Origin: Coptis chinensis
Lineage: Eukaryota; Streptophyta; Magnoliopsida; Ranunculales; Ranunculaceae
Assembly: GCA_015680905.1 (NCBI GenBank)
Contig: CM027378.1
Span: 6,925,001 to 6,989,000, forward strand
Length of the DNA stretch: 64,000 nt
Direction of reading: 5' to 3'
Shown here: positions 43,997 through 54,714 of the stretch, one piece after another
Layout of the letters: each line of letters opens with the position of its first letter
Numbering within the stretch: position 1 is the first letter of the stretch
Notes under the pieces: model-generated
The model's database searches: none
Seen by the model: the letters and a program-made list of their open reading frames with translations, nothing else
Told to the model about the DNA's origin: nothing
Translations under genes and position numbers: made by a program

Positions 43997-45323
43997 TGAT
44001 AAAGTAGGAATTATCCTTTACTCCTACTTAACTAATTAAACTTAAACAGAAGTAAAGAATAATAATTTTACTCTTCATTATCAAAGTTATCTACTCTCTT
44101 GAATCATGCAATAAATGGAGTAGAGAATTAGTTCCACTCCTAGTCCTTTAAATGTAAGTTTCCACTAGCTTAATCAATACTAACAAAACAGTTGAAAGTA
44201 ATGAATTGAAATTATACTACTATGGCAATTGAACTTAATTAGATGTTTAACTTATACTATGATAAATGAATATTGAAATGTGAATATGGAGAAGAAATTA
44301 TGAGAATTTGAATCCACTTGATGTATTCCTAATATGCTAGTATAGATTATTGCAGTCCTAATCAACTAAGATTAAGTGTTGATCCCTAATTACTCATGAC
44401 AATCTCTGCCAACTAATAATTATCATGTGAGGAAGTCCAACCCATTCTCATGGAGAATCAACTATCCTTCTAGAGTGAAACTCTTAACAAGCAATAATTC
44501 TAACTAACATATCAAGTCTTCATTAAGCTTCATCAAACCCCTCTAATAGAGGTTTAGCTAGAGGTCATTAGACTATCATAAACAGATATATAAAAAGGAG
44601 ACATAATGAAAAACAATAATGAACTTTTATTAATCTAATGAATACTGAAGAACTATAATTAACTAAGGTTTAAACTAATAACTAAGTCTAAATCCTAATT
44701 ATCTATCTCTAATTAATTATCTCTTTCTAAGTCTAAGTATATATAGAGTTATTCCTTAGTCCTCTTTATATAAGAGAGGCCATGTCTACATTTTCGTGCA
44801 TGGGATTTGGAGCCATGTTTTGGGCCCTTAAATCAAGCCCAAAACCTAATTACATAAGTCCAAAAAGGGTTTCACTACTAAAAATTACTGCAATAGCCGT
44901 TTTGTCCACTTCTGCTTCTCTAATTGTGTCAAGGCCTAGACCGTTAGAAAGATCTTTTTGATCCGGCTGTTTTGACATATAATAGGCCCAATTCCAAGGT
45001 CTGAGTCCAAAGATATGGCCTGCAGAAGTTCTATTGACTTTTCTGCTCTATTTCTGCCCGCATTAACTTTGACTTTTCAGCTTTGACAGGGCTTTAAAAA
45101 GGTTTTTTCTCCTTGAATCTTGGCCTTTAATCATATAACTTCTTAGCAACCAACCTTTGCTCCTTTATCTCGCAAAAGTGACATGTTTCTTCACATATTT
45201 GACTCCAATGCCTGAAATACATAAACACACGTAAACTGTACTAACTCATATTTATTATACACATAATTGGTCTAAATTTAATAATATTAAGGGGTTAAAA
45301 ACTACAGTTTTGGGCTCTTATCA
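43997..45323 (-). repeat. 5' LTR of Athila-1
   Basis: 1327 bases; same ends and same internal landmarks as 17774-19112, including the TATA box at about 44760-44777. Internal sequence with PBS lies on its left and LINE-2 on its right after GTGGT. Confidence 0.92.
44760..44777 (-). promoter_or_regulatory. TATA box of Athila-1 5' LTR
   Basis: CTCTTATATAAAGAGGAC on the minus strand; would drive the full element transcript. Confidence 0.6.
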
Positions 45324-45328
45324 GTGGT

Positions 45329-46120
45329 GCAAATAAAGGCTGACTCCAACTACTTTGAATTAATTCCAAAAAGGATGGATGGGAAATCCATATTTTATTG
45401 AATCGAAAAGGGATATTTTTTGGTTTAGGCACACAAGGTTGCGCACCAAGTAGAGGTGCATGATCAGAAGCATGTCTAGGACCCACTTTGTACCTCCACC
45501 CATTGCATTTCAAGCTCCAAGCAGCATTAAAGAAGACCCTATCCAACTTAGCAATCACTCTAGAACCCCCGCTTTGATTATTAGACCAAGTGAAGTTCAT
45601 ACCTTCATAAGGGGATTCAATAAGTTGAGTAGCATTAATAGCATCATGAAATTCTTACATAGATGATCTGTTAGGAAGGCAAACACCCTTTTTTTCTTCA
45701 TATCTTAAAACTTCATTGAAGTCACCTAACACTATCCAAGGAAGAGTAGTGTTACTGAGTTTCAAATCTTACCATAGTCTCCTTCTTTGAACAATGTGAC
45801 AGTTCGCATGTACAAAAGAGAGAACTACATTATCATATGAAATCGAAATGCACTGATTTGACGCATGAAGAACATCCACATTGAGACCAAGTTTGTATAA
45901 AATCCATAGATTACCCAATCTAGTAGGTAAGTCATTATGGATAACATCAAAATTAAAGTAGTTTATATATGCCAATAGACTCAGTATAAAAAGACTGAGG
46001 CTTGATCATAGGTTCTGCAAGGCATAAGATTTTTGGCTTATGTTGTGAAACAATTTCCTTTAATCTATCCACTGCAGATTCCTTTCTTATTCCCCTAACA
46101 TTCCAGAAGACTATCTTCAT
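45329..46120 (-). pseudogene. LINE-2 ORF2 endonuclease domain
   Basis: ATG at 46120 gives MKIVFWNVRGIRKESAVDRL, then ILCLAEPMIKPQ with the catalytic Glu. After breaks: LGNLWILYKLGLNVDVLHAS, LSFVHANCHIVQRRRLW (45975-45769), VLGDFNEVLRYEEKKGVCLP and, in 45600-45330, MNFTWSNNQSGGSRVIAKLD and ASDHAPLLGAQP. These are the steps of an AP-endonuclease-like nuclease that nicks target DNA. Stops interrupt at about 45990, 45770 and 45660. Confidence 0.85.
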
Positions 46121-46129
46121 TAAGAAGGG

Positions 46130-47870
46130 TTGGAAGTGGTGACCTTACTGCCATGGGATCTAGTGAAAGGTGGAGAAACCACCATGCAGTTGCTGGAACG
46201 GAGGATGCACCTTTCTTCTTAATTCCTTTCTTCTTTTGACCAATTTCAGTTTGCATAGAATTGCCAACTAGATTAGGCCAACTTTCAGTGAAGGCATCTG
46301 TGACATTAAAAGAACTATGTTGAATTGTAAGAGCCAACTCCTCCTCAGACGAAAGAGAAGAGAAGTTATTGTAAGTCTGAATAGGAATTGGGGGAGTCGA
46401 TTGACCCACATGAACGCCAATATTAGAGATAGTATGTTCAGCAGCTAAAAGTGTTGGAGAATTAGAGTCAACAATACGATCAGAATTGGTCGAGACATTC
46501 TATTGCAGAACCACTGGATTGATAGGATGTGGGGTCGATTGACCCAACTGTACGCCAATAAAGGAAGCAACAAGTGTAGTAGGTGGTGGAATAATAAGAG
46601 TAACAGAGCCAACTATATGATCAAAGTTGGTTGAAACATTCTGTTCTATATTCACTGGGGGAATAGGAAGCTCCTCAACTCCCACAACAAGCATAGCATG
46701 AGAGTCATTCTCCATCCTGTCATTGTTAGTAGTACATTGACCCTGAAGAATAGAAATGGATGGGACCAGAGTAGTACTATTATTTGCCAGTACAAGAGTT
46801 GAGGATTCTGTTACCTGAATAGGAATCTCCTCATTTTTAGCATTTGCAGGTTCTGCACTGGAGTCCAAAACTATAGTTTCAGTAACAAGGACATCTCTAT
46901 TTTTCCTTCTCTATCGTTTTTTCTGATTTTTGGACATCCCATCAACTAAAATTGTTTCAAGAGTAGAGTCGACTACTACCTCTTTACCTTTAGTTTTAGA
47001 CTTAGCTAAATCCAAACTTTTGGCCAAGTCATTTTTTAAATGTTTGCAATTGGCAACTGTATGGCCGACACCTTTACAATGAGAGCAAAATTCTAAAGTT
47101 TTACCCAACTTTATCGGTTGCCAGAACCCAATATTATACTTCTTGGATTCGATCCAAACTTTCTCTGGGATACTCTTAGAGATATCGATGTCAATGAGGA
47201 CGCTGGCATAATATCCTAGTTCCCTCTTAGTTATAGTTTCATCCACATGGATAGGTCGTCCAACAGCTCTGCCCAAAGCTAAAAGATTTCTGATTTCCCA
47301 ATATTCAAAAGGTAGTTAAGGAAATCGATCTCACACAGCTGCATGAGATTGAGTTTCCTTCTCTGTGGAGAAGTTTGGAGACCATTTGCTTAATCTTAAG
47401 ATTTGGTTTTCCACTTTCCAAGCACCCTGGTCCCAAACTTTTTGGTAATCCTCCAAGCATTCAAATCTGAATATAATATAGCCCTTCCCAAGAGGAGTCA
47501 TGGACCATGTACCTTGTAGACGCCATAAGTTTGTAACAGAAGATCGTACCTTGTCAAGCTTGAGTTTACTAAGATCTAGTCTGCCCACTAAACCTTGTTT
47601 GCAAAAGTCATGACCTTTTTCCAAATCTTCATCAAAGACTTGAATAGAAGGGAAACCTCCTTGCTCACCAGGAGAGGGAAGCAAAGAGGTGTCAATGTTA
47701 CGACCATACCTTGGTTTAACTGCTGCTGCATATGAGAGATCTTTAGGTGCTTTATTTATAGTGGAAAAAGTACCCGAGACCACAGGAAGAGGTGTTAAAA
47801 CACTTCCAGGATAAAGACATTGATGTCTACCTCCACTGTAAGTACCCTTTGTTCTACATTTCATATCCAC
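46130..47870 (-). pseudogene. LINE-2 ORF1: DUF4283 plus CCHC
   Basis: 47870-47331 holds PLPVVSGTFSTINKAPKDLS, SYAAAVKPRYGRN and the DUF4283 core (VGRLDLSKLKLDKVRSSVTN, FRFECLEDYQKVWDQGAWKV, LRLSKWSPNFSTEKETQSHA). 47276-46911 continues GRAVGRPIHVDETITKRELG and the knuckle CSHCKGVGHTVANC. The low-complexity C-terminus (46868-46095) contains two related stretches (NVSTNFDHIVGSVT and NVSTNSDRIVDSNS; VQLGQSTPHPI and VHVGQSTPPIP), so an internal duplication is likely. Basic end KKKGIKKKG. Stops separate the parts. Confidence 0.82.
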
Positions 47871-47880
47871 TACCTAGGTC

Positions 47881-48785
47881 GTATCTCCATCAACTCGTAC
47901 CACATTGCCAGTACATCGTAATGACCCAGACTCAGGTCAAATCTCAGCTACAACCATATATGTAAGTAAATCATCCAGCGCAATCCTGGAGCTCAGTCAA
48001 CGCACCAATCAAGGAGACATTAACTTTGTAACATTAGGAGTAATAGCGAATGCATCAAGATAACACACAATATGGATCTACACTTGGCAAACGTCCTAGA
48101 GTAAATATGGAAGGTCAGCTCAAATATCTATAAGTAGATAGAAATTAACTACGTAAGGCTTGATTCAAGTTTACCCCAAGAAACTTGGTACGCAGACAAC
48201 TCTTATCCCAAGAAGAGTGTAGCTATTCCCTATTGTTTCGGCAGTAACCTACTTCAACACAACGAGAGCAAATGATAAAGAATGCACTAAGAAACAAAGG
48301 AAATTGATGTTGGGGGAGATGTAACTGAACCAAGATAACGGCTGCCTACATACCCAAGATCTACTCTCTAAGGATCAAGTTTCAACGTAGTTCACATTAT
48401 GAGAAAAAATAGTTTTTATTTGAATGAAGAGATTGAGTCCTACGAGGACTGTGTTTGTTTGTGTCAAAAGAATTGTTATCTCTTTGAACTTCTATCCTTA
48501 TCTTCTGTAATAATGAACCTGGACATATTCATCAATAAACCAGTAATTGGATAGGCTAGGGTTAAGCATGTGGGCTTAACTGCTAGACTAGGCCTACTAT
48601 TGAGTTGGATTCGTGGGCTTAATGAGCCACAAAGTGGGGGTCTATACATCGCCCCCTCTTTGGTGGATGGGCAAAGCCCATGTAGCAAAGAAGTTAATAT
48701 AGAAAAAAGAATGGAAGAACATCAATTTAAAAAAAAAAAAAAAATGTTACTAAGTATTGGCGTGCAGAATCTCATTGTCAAAGGC
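47881..48785. other. Unassigned repeat-like sequence
   Basis: No gene supported. GGCTGCCTACATACCCAAGA followed by AAGGATCAAGTTTCAACG at 48337-48392 recalls a motif I have seen near the ends of plant retroelements, but I cannot place it. A-rich run at 48729-48743. Confidence 0.3.
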
Positions 48786-49460
48786 AACAATAGGCGAAAA
48801 TTATTGGTGACAAAAGACAAAAATAATTAGCAAAAATTATTGGTGGAAATTATTAGCAGAAATAATTAGCTTTAAAAATTATGGCGGAAGTAATCCATAA
48901 AATAATTTTTAAAATTATGACGAAAAATTATCGCGTAGGGGGTTATTGGTTTAAAAATTATCGCGCGTATGGGCGTAGTTATTATTAAAAATTATCAAGC
49001 GGAAGGGCGGAAGTTAGTGGCGGAAATTATTGACAAAAATAATTGGCAGAAGGGCGGAAGTTATTGACGAAAATTATTGACGGAAATTATTGGCGGAAGT
49101 AGATGGAAATAATTGGCGAAATTTATTTGCGAAAGTTATTGGCAAAAAGTATTAGCGAAAATAATTAGCAGAAATTATTGGCGGAAATAATTGGTGGAAG
49201 TTATTGGCGAAAATTTTTGGCGAAAGTTTTTGGCAGAAGTTATTGGCGAAAGTAATTTGCGAAAATTATTGGCTGAAATAATTGGCGGAAATAATTGGCA
49301 AAAATTATTAGTGGAAAGGCGGAAATAATTGGCAAAAATTATTGGCGGAAAGGCGGAAGTTAGTGGCGGAAATAATTGGCGAAAATTATTGGCGGAAATA
49401 ATTGGAGGAAGGGCGTAAGTTATTAGCGGAAATTATTAGCGAAAAGTATTGGCGGAAGGG
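48786..49460. repeat. Degenerate minisatellite, units GGCGGAAATAATTGGC / GAAAATTATT
   Basis: Some 675 bases consist of GGCGGAA, GGCGAAA or GGCAGAA alternating with ATTATT, ATAATT or GTTATT, with a basic step of about 9-10 bases and a longer step of about 19-20. Copies drift in single bases and in step length. There is no long frame through it. Embedded in AT-rich sequence, it has a strong purine bias on the plus strand. Confidence 0.85.
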
Positions 49461-49902
49461 TGGAACTTAATAGATTGTTTGGGTCGGATATAAGGCTAAA
49501 AATAATAGAGTGGTAAAAGTAATAACAAGATAGGACCGCCAAATTAGAATTTTTAAAAACATATGGGGTTTGGCCGGTTTTAAACACATGGGATTTGGCC
49601 GGTTAAAATCTTGGGTAATAGAATTGTTGTTTTGGGACTTGGTTCTTAAGCTGGTAATAAAAGATAGTCCATGTGAATGCCTAAAATCGTTGGTAATACA
49701 TAGGACCGACCTTATCTATTTCGGTTATGTTTTTGGTTTGAGAAAAAGACAAAACGCAGGTTTGAGAAAGAGACAAAATGCACAAGACATAACTAAATAA
49801 TGTTGCGATTTGACTTTTTGAAAAAGGTGAAGAGTAAATACGGTACTATAAGTAAACCAATAAAAGAAGGCTAAATCTATGGTGCGCGAGATGTAGGGTA
49901 CG
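49461..49902. other. Spacer left of the long LTR
   Basis: Two short direct repeats are visible: GGGTTTGGCCGGTTTTAAAC / GGGATTTGGCCGGTTAAAAT, and TTTGAGAAAAAGACAAAACG / TTTGAGAAAGAGACAAAATG. A 76-codon frame here has no recognisable domain. Confidence 0.35.
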
Positions 49903-50047
49903 TGTAACGCCCGTATTTTTTAAATACATATTTATTTATTAATTAATTAATTTAATTATTTATTTTCAAAATTCGTCGGATTGGACTCGGGATACGTGGG
50001 CCTGGTTTTTGGGCCCGAGTCTGTATTGGGCTTGGGTTTCGGACCCA

Positions 50048-50056
50048 AGTATATAA
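50048..50056 (+). promoter_or_regulatory. TATA box of the long LTR
   Basis: GTATATAAAC about 145 bases from the left end, followed by a leader with AGGGTTCAGAG. Confidence 0.45.
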
Positions 50057-51344
50057 ACACATTGTTCTGGAAAATAGGGTTCAGAGAATAATAAAATATT
50101 AAAAATGGAGGCAGAGATGAAAGCTGGATTTCTTGAGGGTGGAGCGCGACAGCTCAGACTCGGAGAAATTCGTAGGAGATGGTCATACAGGTGAGTAGCT
50201 ATTTTGCTATTTCACCGAAAGTTATAGTTTTCGTATATCGGTGTATAGGTTTCTGTTTCTATATTTTGGTTAAACTGTCGAACTGTAATACTGTTATCCT
50301 GTTGAACGGTTGATGCCCTTCATTAAAACTGTTGGAACGGTTCAAGAGTCTGAACTCTGTTAATGGAGGGCTGAGCTCCATGAACTGCAGATCGCCTTCT
50401 ATTATAGTTGTTGTTTTGAACGCGTGGTAGCTCGTTTCACGCTCGAACAGCGCTTAATGGCGTCGCGAGGAAGCACCCGTCTTTGTTTTGAAACCGCATC
50501 TTGTTGTTAGGCCGGCATGAATCGCCTTTTCTTATTCAAACTTTATTGTTTGTGTTGAGTTGTGGATTGGATTGATGGGGTCGAGTGGGGCGGTGAAGCT
50601 TCGAGGGAGGCTTTAATAACGCTTATTTGGTTCTTGATGGTTTTGATTTGTGGGTTTTTGTTGTTTGAATTGTTTTGATATTGTTGTGGGTGGTTTGATG
50701 ATGTTTGGGGGTAGTAGGGATGGATGGGGGTGTTGGAAGCTCCCAAAAACTCATTAATGGCGTACCAAAAATTTTAGATCTAGGTTGAGAAAAGTTTGGA
50801 TTTACTAACATTGGGGGTTTTCGTTTTCATTAAAAAGGTAGGGTTTTTCATTTGGAGTCAAACCGCTAGGTTGGAATGGGTAGGCGATTAGAATTTGTGG
50901 TGGTCGGTTTTGGTGGTGGTGGAGGAGAATTGAGGAAAAAGATGCACTGTTGACGATTTGGGCCTTGGGCCAAAAACATTAGTTTGGTTGGGCCGGTTTT
51001 TAGTTAAGTTGTTATTGGGCCGGATTCTAGTTTAGTTTCTTGGGCCAGTTTTTATGATTTTGTTTGGGCCCAATTTAATTAAGTTTTGGGACCAGTTCTA
51101 ATATTAGTCTATGGGCCCGTTTCATTTGTATTTGTGGACCAGTTCAGTCTAAAGTTTTTGGGCCGTTTCTAATATTGTTCGGGGCAGTCCATAGGACTTA
51201 AAATAGATCTAATTGGGTCTTTAAATGTTTGGACTTTCGGGTTATAAGGTTTGGGCTTGGCCAGTTGGGTCCGAACCATTACCTTGGTCATGAGCCCATG
51301 AGCCATGCACCTTTGACCTTAGCCATGAACCATGGCTATGACCA

Positions 51345-51540
51345 TGGACTTGTCGAACACGAAAACGATAGTTTGACTTTGACCATGACATGTTGAGTTT
51401 GACCTTGACCATGATATGTTGACTTTGACCAGGCCATGTTGACTTTGACTTTGACCATGACCTGTTGACTTTGACCGGTGACTTTGACTTTGACCGTTGA
51501 CCTTTGACCGTTGACTTTGACTGTGGAATGTTGACTTTTC
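51345..51540. repeat. TTGACTTTGACC tandem array in the long LTR
   Basis: GTTGACTTTGACCATGACAT, GTTGACTTTGACC and TTTGACCGTTGACC repeat with short drifts for nearly 200 bases. The core TTGAC occurs more than a dozen times on the plus strand; TTGAC(C/T) is the W-box core bound by plant WRKY proteins. Confidence 0.75.
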
Positions 51541-52689
51541 CAGTTTTTCACATATTTGATTTATATGGACAAATATAGTAATAAAATATTGTTGATATTG
51601 TATAACTTGGTTTGTCATTATCTAATTTAGATTTGACGTGAGTAGTGTGTAAAGCATATAAATATTAGGCTTTGATTGGGACGTGGATCGTTTTAATTGT
51701 GCTACGTTTTTATGTTGTATATTATATGGACACATATAGTAATAAAATCTTTGTGGAAGCTAGTATAAATTTGGTTGTCATTATCTAAGAAAGATTTGAC
51801 ATTGATGTTGTGTATTTTTGACACGCGACGCTTATTGAGATGTTAGGAGACATTATATTCCTAATATATTTATAAAAATGTATGTGATACGTTGAAGCAT
51901 TGTGACATGATATAATATCCTTGGGATATTAATATTAATGCAATATCTTGGAGAAATTTATATAAACGCTCCATTATTATATATGTGAGATGCTACTATG
52001 AGGTAGCATAGTATTGGTGAATATTTGCCTACGGGAGTGTGGTGAAGTGCAATAATATATTGGCACGTGAAAGTCGGAAAGTGGTTATGTGAAATAACTG
52101 AGATATTTCTATATATTATGGCTTAGTGCAATAAGGTAATTGACCTGCACGTGATATAGTGGAATTTATTATGAGTCATTAATATATGACACCTGAATAA
52201 ATTACGTAACGAAAATCCTAGAACCTGACTACCACAACTCATGTGATTGGCCCTTCTGGCGTTTCAGTTAATCTGAATGGCCTTCGGGGCGCCCTTCCGG
52301 GCGTTTCATAAAATTTGAATGGCCCTCCCGGGCGAGCGAATAGTGGCTTGATTATTCCGTCGCAAAATAGAACGATGATATACGATATTTTATGCCGAAT
52401 AGTGGCATTACTTACATAATTGCTTCCGTGTGAGGATTTACGGTGTCGCGGCATCCCGCTCGTGGTGGTTACGCGCGCGGAGTGGTTCATTATGTGCGGG
52501 GCATGTGGATGTACATGTTCGGTTGGGTAGCGATTGTGGTAGCCGGAAACTAGGTAAGACATAGATACTGACGCGGATTTTAGGGACACACAAAGAAAGT
52601 CTAAACTAATATAATTATGGTAATATGGTGGTAAATAATATATCTCTAGATAGATGATTGTATATGTCTGGCTGGTTAGTAGTTTAGTT

Positions 52690-52875
52690 ATAACCTAAGG
52701 CGCCTCGTGGAGGAACTAAATGCCTTATTTATGATGCATATAGTTTGTTGTGTGGTTAGTGGGAAGTTAAGGCGCCTCAGTGGAGGAACTACCTGCCTAG
52801 ATTATTGTACTTAAAGATGTTGTATTAGTCGTTGAAAGTTAAGGCGCCTCGGTGGAGGAACTAACTGCCGTATGG
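52690..52875. repeat. Three copies of a 73-bp repeat in the long LTR
   Basis: TAAGGCGCCTCGTGGAGGAA, then ACTAA and TGCC, recurs at about 52695, 52768 and 52840, a period near 73 bases. Each core GGCGCCTC...GAGG can pair internally. Confidence 0.75.
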
Positions 52876-53374
52876 ATTATGGATATATTTGTATAAGTAT
52901 ATGTTGTTTTTAGAGCTACTCACACCAGCATTTTTATAATGCTGACCCGATTTGCATGTTTGCTTATCGGGTGTGTTCATTCAATGAACATATTTGATAA
53001 GTTTTGACAGGTTTAGTGTTGAAGAAGGTGGGCTGCTGCTTGTGGTTTGCGTTAGCATTGCATTTCAGGATGTATTTTGTTTTCCCTTAAGGTGATATAG
53101 ATTTTCAGTCTAGACAATGTATTTGTACTTTCATTTGTAATTTTAAATAAGGAGTTATTGAAAAGAGATTTGTAACCTAATCTTATTTGTAAATTTTTGT
53201 AATGAAGAGGACATTTGTTTAAGTTAAAAATTTTATTGGTTTTTAATTATCCGCATATTTAAAACTGTTTATGGGTTTTTGGAAGTTGAGAGTGCGTCAC
53301 ACCTCGGAGATCGAAGAATCGGGAACAAATAATGTTTTTCCGAATTCTGCCGAAATTCGGGGTGTGACAGTACG

Positions 53375-53954
53375 CCCTGACATCTCGGCCACTCATACCA
53401 AGGGGTGCGTGTGTATTTAATGGCAAAAGTACTGATCCAACGGCCCATATGACTGCAAGACCATAACGACTGCAAGACCGAAGACATGCTCATAAAAGAA
53501 AGTGTCTGAAGTTATTCAAATTTAGAGTAGAGTCCTATTGCAAGAGGAAACAGACTTACATTTCTAGTCCAACTCAAACAAAAGATTTCGTCATTATAAA
53601 TAACAAGTTACGACACACATGGATAAAACATATTGAAGAAAAGAAAAAATTATAGGAAAGCGAGATTAAGTAATTTGATATAACAAATTAGAAGCGAGAA
53701 TTTGATACGATAATGGCAAGAATTCAACTTCAACGAAGATGGACCAAAACAAAGGGTACTCTATACATACAAGGTCAACCAAGGAAGACTCCAATAATGG
53801 AGATGAAGAAACGTTTTGCATATTACAAGAATTCAATGGGGACCGTGTGAAAAGTATTTTACAAAAAACCAAAAAAGATGAAGTAGTAGCAACATGGCAC
53901 CAATTATCATATGGGTTGAAATTTCCCTTGGATAATACCGTTGCAAGGATCTTA
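53375..53954 (+). other. Spacer with an unassigned open frame cut by the CACTA element
   Basis: From an ATG at 53739 the frame reads MDQNKGYSIHTRSTKEDSNN, FCILQEFNGDRVKSILQKTK and WHQLSYGLKFPLDNTVARIL, and runs straight into the CACTA terminus at 53955. No family is recognised. It could be an exon or chance. The rest of the stretch shows nothing. Confidence 0.3.
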
Positions 53955-53974
53955 CACTACAACAGAACAGCACT

Positions 53975-54355
53975 TTTGTGACGGCTGGGAGGCGTCAGAA
54001 TTAATTTTTGTGACGCCTGCAAGGCGTTGGAATTTAGGCGTCTGTGTTGGTGTCAGAATTATTTGTGACGCCAAGGTGCCGTCATAATTGCTAATTTACT
54101 GACGCCTGTACGCCGTCACTAAATATGCATTACTAACGCCTGTACGCCGTCACTAAATATGAATTACTAACGCCTGTACGCCGTCACTAAACGTACATTA
54201 CTAACGCCTCTACGCCGTCACTATTGAAATTTCAAATCTCCCCAAAAACTGGTGCTACAACTTGGTGCCAAAACAAATTAACTTCAAGCATCACAAGAAT
54301 TATAAATTTGCCTTTTTTTTTAAATGCTTACTGACGCCTGTCAAGCGTCACAAAT
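53975..54355. repeat. CACTA subterminal repeats
   Basis: GTGACGGC, GGCGTCAG, GTGACGCC and GCCGTCAC recur from 53978 to 54352. Between 54095 and 54222 four direct copies of TACTAACGCCTGTACGCCGT follow each other at about 35-base steps. Confidence 0.85.
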
Positions 54356-54714
54356 TATTATATATTTGAAAAAAAAATATTTGTTTTTGGTTTCCATTCT
54401 AATATTTACCTTATCCCACGTTCCCCTCCAATTTAACTGTACAAGAGAGGAATCTCATCATCTAAAACACAGACCAATATTGCTAACCACAATTAAGCCA
54501 CAATTGTGCCACAATTAGCTGGAGCGACCACTACAAATTTCCCACAACAGCTTTACTTAATCGGTGATCATCTACCCTCTGGGCCACCAAAGAGTCCATA
54601 GCTTAATCAGCCTTCCATATCACAATGCAGCTCGGTAACCCCAAACAACCCTTCTCTTAAAAGCTCCACTTGATGCAAATTGTTAACCAGAATAGCAATG
54701 CTTGAGCTTTTATT

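Larger units (their letters stand above)
17774..45323 (-). mobile_element. Athila-1: nested Athila-type Ty3/gypsy element (27.5 kb with insertions)
   Basis: Two long LTRs (17774-19112 and 43997-45323) in the same orientation start TGATAA and end TTATCA, and a perfect GTGGT duplication flanks the whole. Internal order on the minus strand is PBS, gag, protease, RT, RNase H, integrase, two accessory ORFs and a polypurine tract. Two LINEs (19972-27233 and 32568-38637) and the solo LTR inside one of them inflate it; without them it is about 14 kb. The LTRs differ visibly by substitutions and small indels (1339 versus 1327 bases), so the insertion is not recent. Every coding region is broken. It inserted into LINE-2. 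Confidence 0.92.
45324..47880 (-). mobile_element. LINE-2, 5' half (other side of Athila-1)
   Basis: Carries ORF1 and the endonuclease part of ORF2. The endonuclease reading at 45330 (HPSFLELIQSSWSQPLFAP) continues naturally at 17766 (VRVIKKLQRLKLDLKKWN) once the GTGGT-flanked Athila is removed. The 5' edge is not sharp; coding-like sequence ends near 47870. Confidence 0.88.
49903..53369 (+). mobile_element. Long solo LTR (3467 bp), probably Ty3/gypsy
   Basis: Starts TGTAACGCCCG and ends GGTGTGACA, with a perfect 5-bp duplication GTACG on both sides (49898-49902 and 53370-53374). There is no internal coding region, and the start is not repeated near the end, so this is a single LTR-like unit rather than LTR-inside-LTR. 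A TATA box lies at about 50049. GAGCTACTCACACCAGCATT and AGGTTTAG near 52913-53015 recall the 3' part of Tekay/Del chromovirus LTRs, which are also several kb long. Polyadenylation-like sequence follows at 53100-53200. A large non-autonomous element of another class is the alternative. Confidence 0.7.

Noticed and set aside
48786..49460. CRISPR-like array
   Set aside because: No constant repeat and no unique spacers; eukaryotic transposon context; the units drift continuously.
49570..49800. 76-codon frame as a gene
   Set aside because: No domain, contains direct repeats, lies between two repeats.
51319..51618. Gln/Ser/His-rich minus-strand frames
   Set aside because: Produced by the TTGACTTTGACC tandem array in several frames.
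54324..54518. Plus-strand frames in the CACTA element as transposase
   Set aside because: No transposase motif; the recognisable coding pieces are the minus-strand kinase exons.
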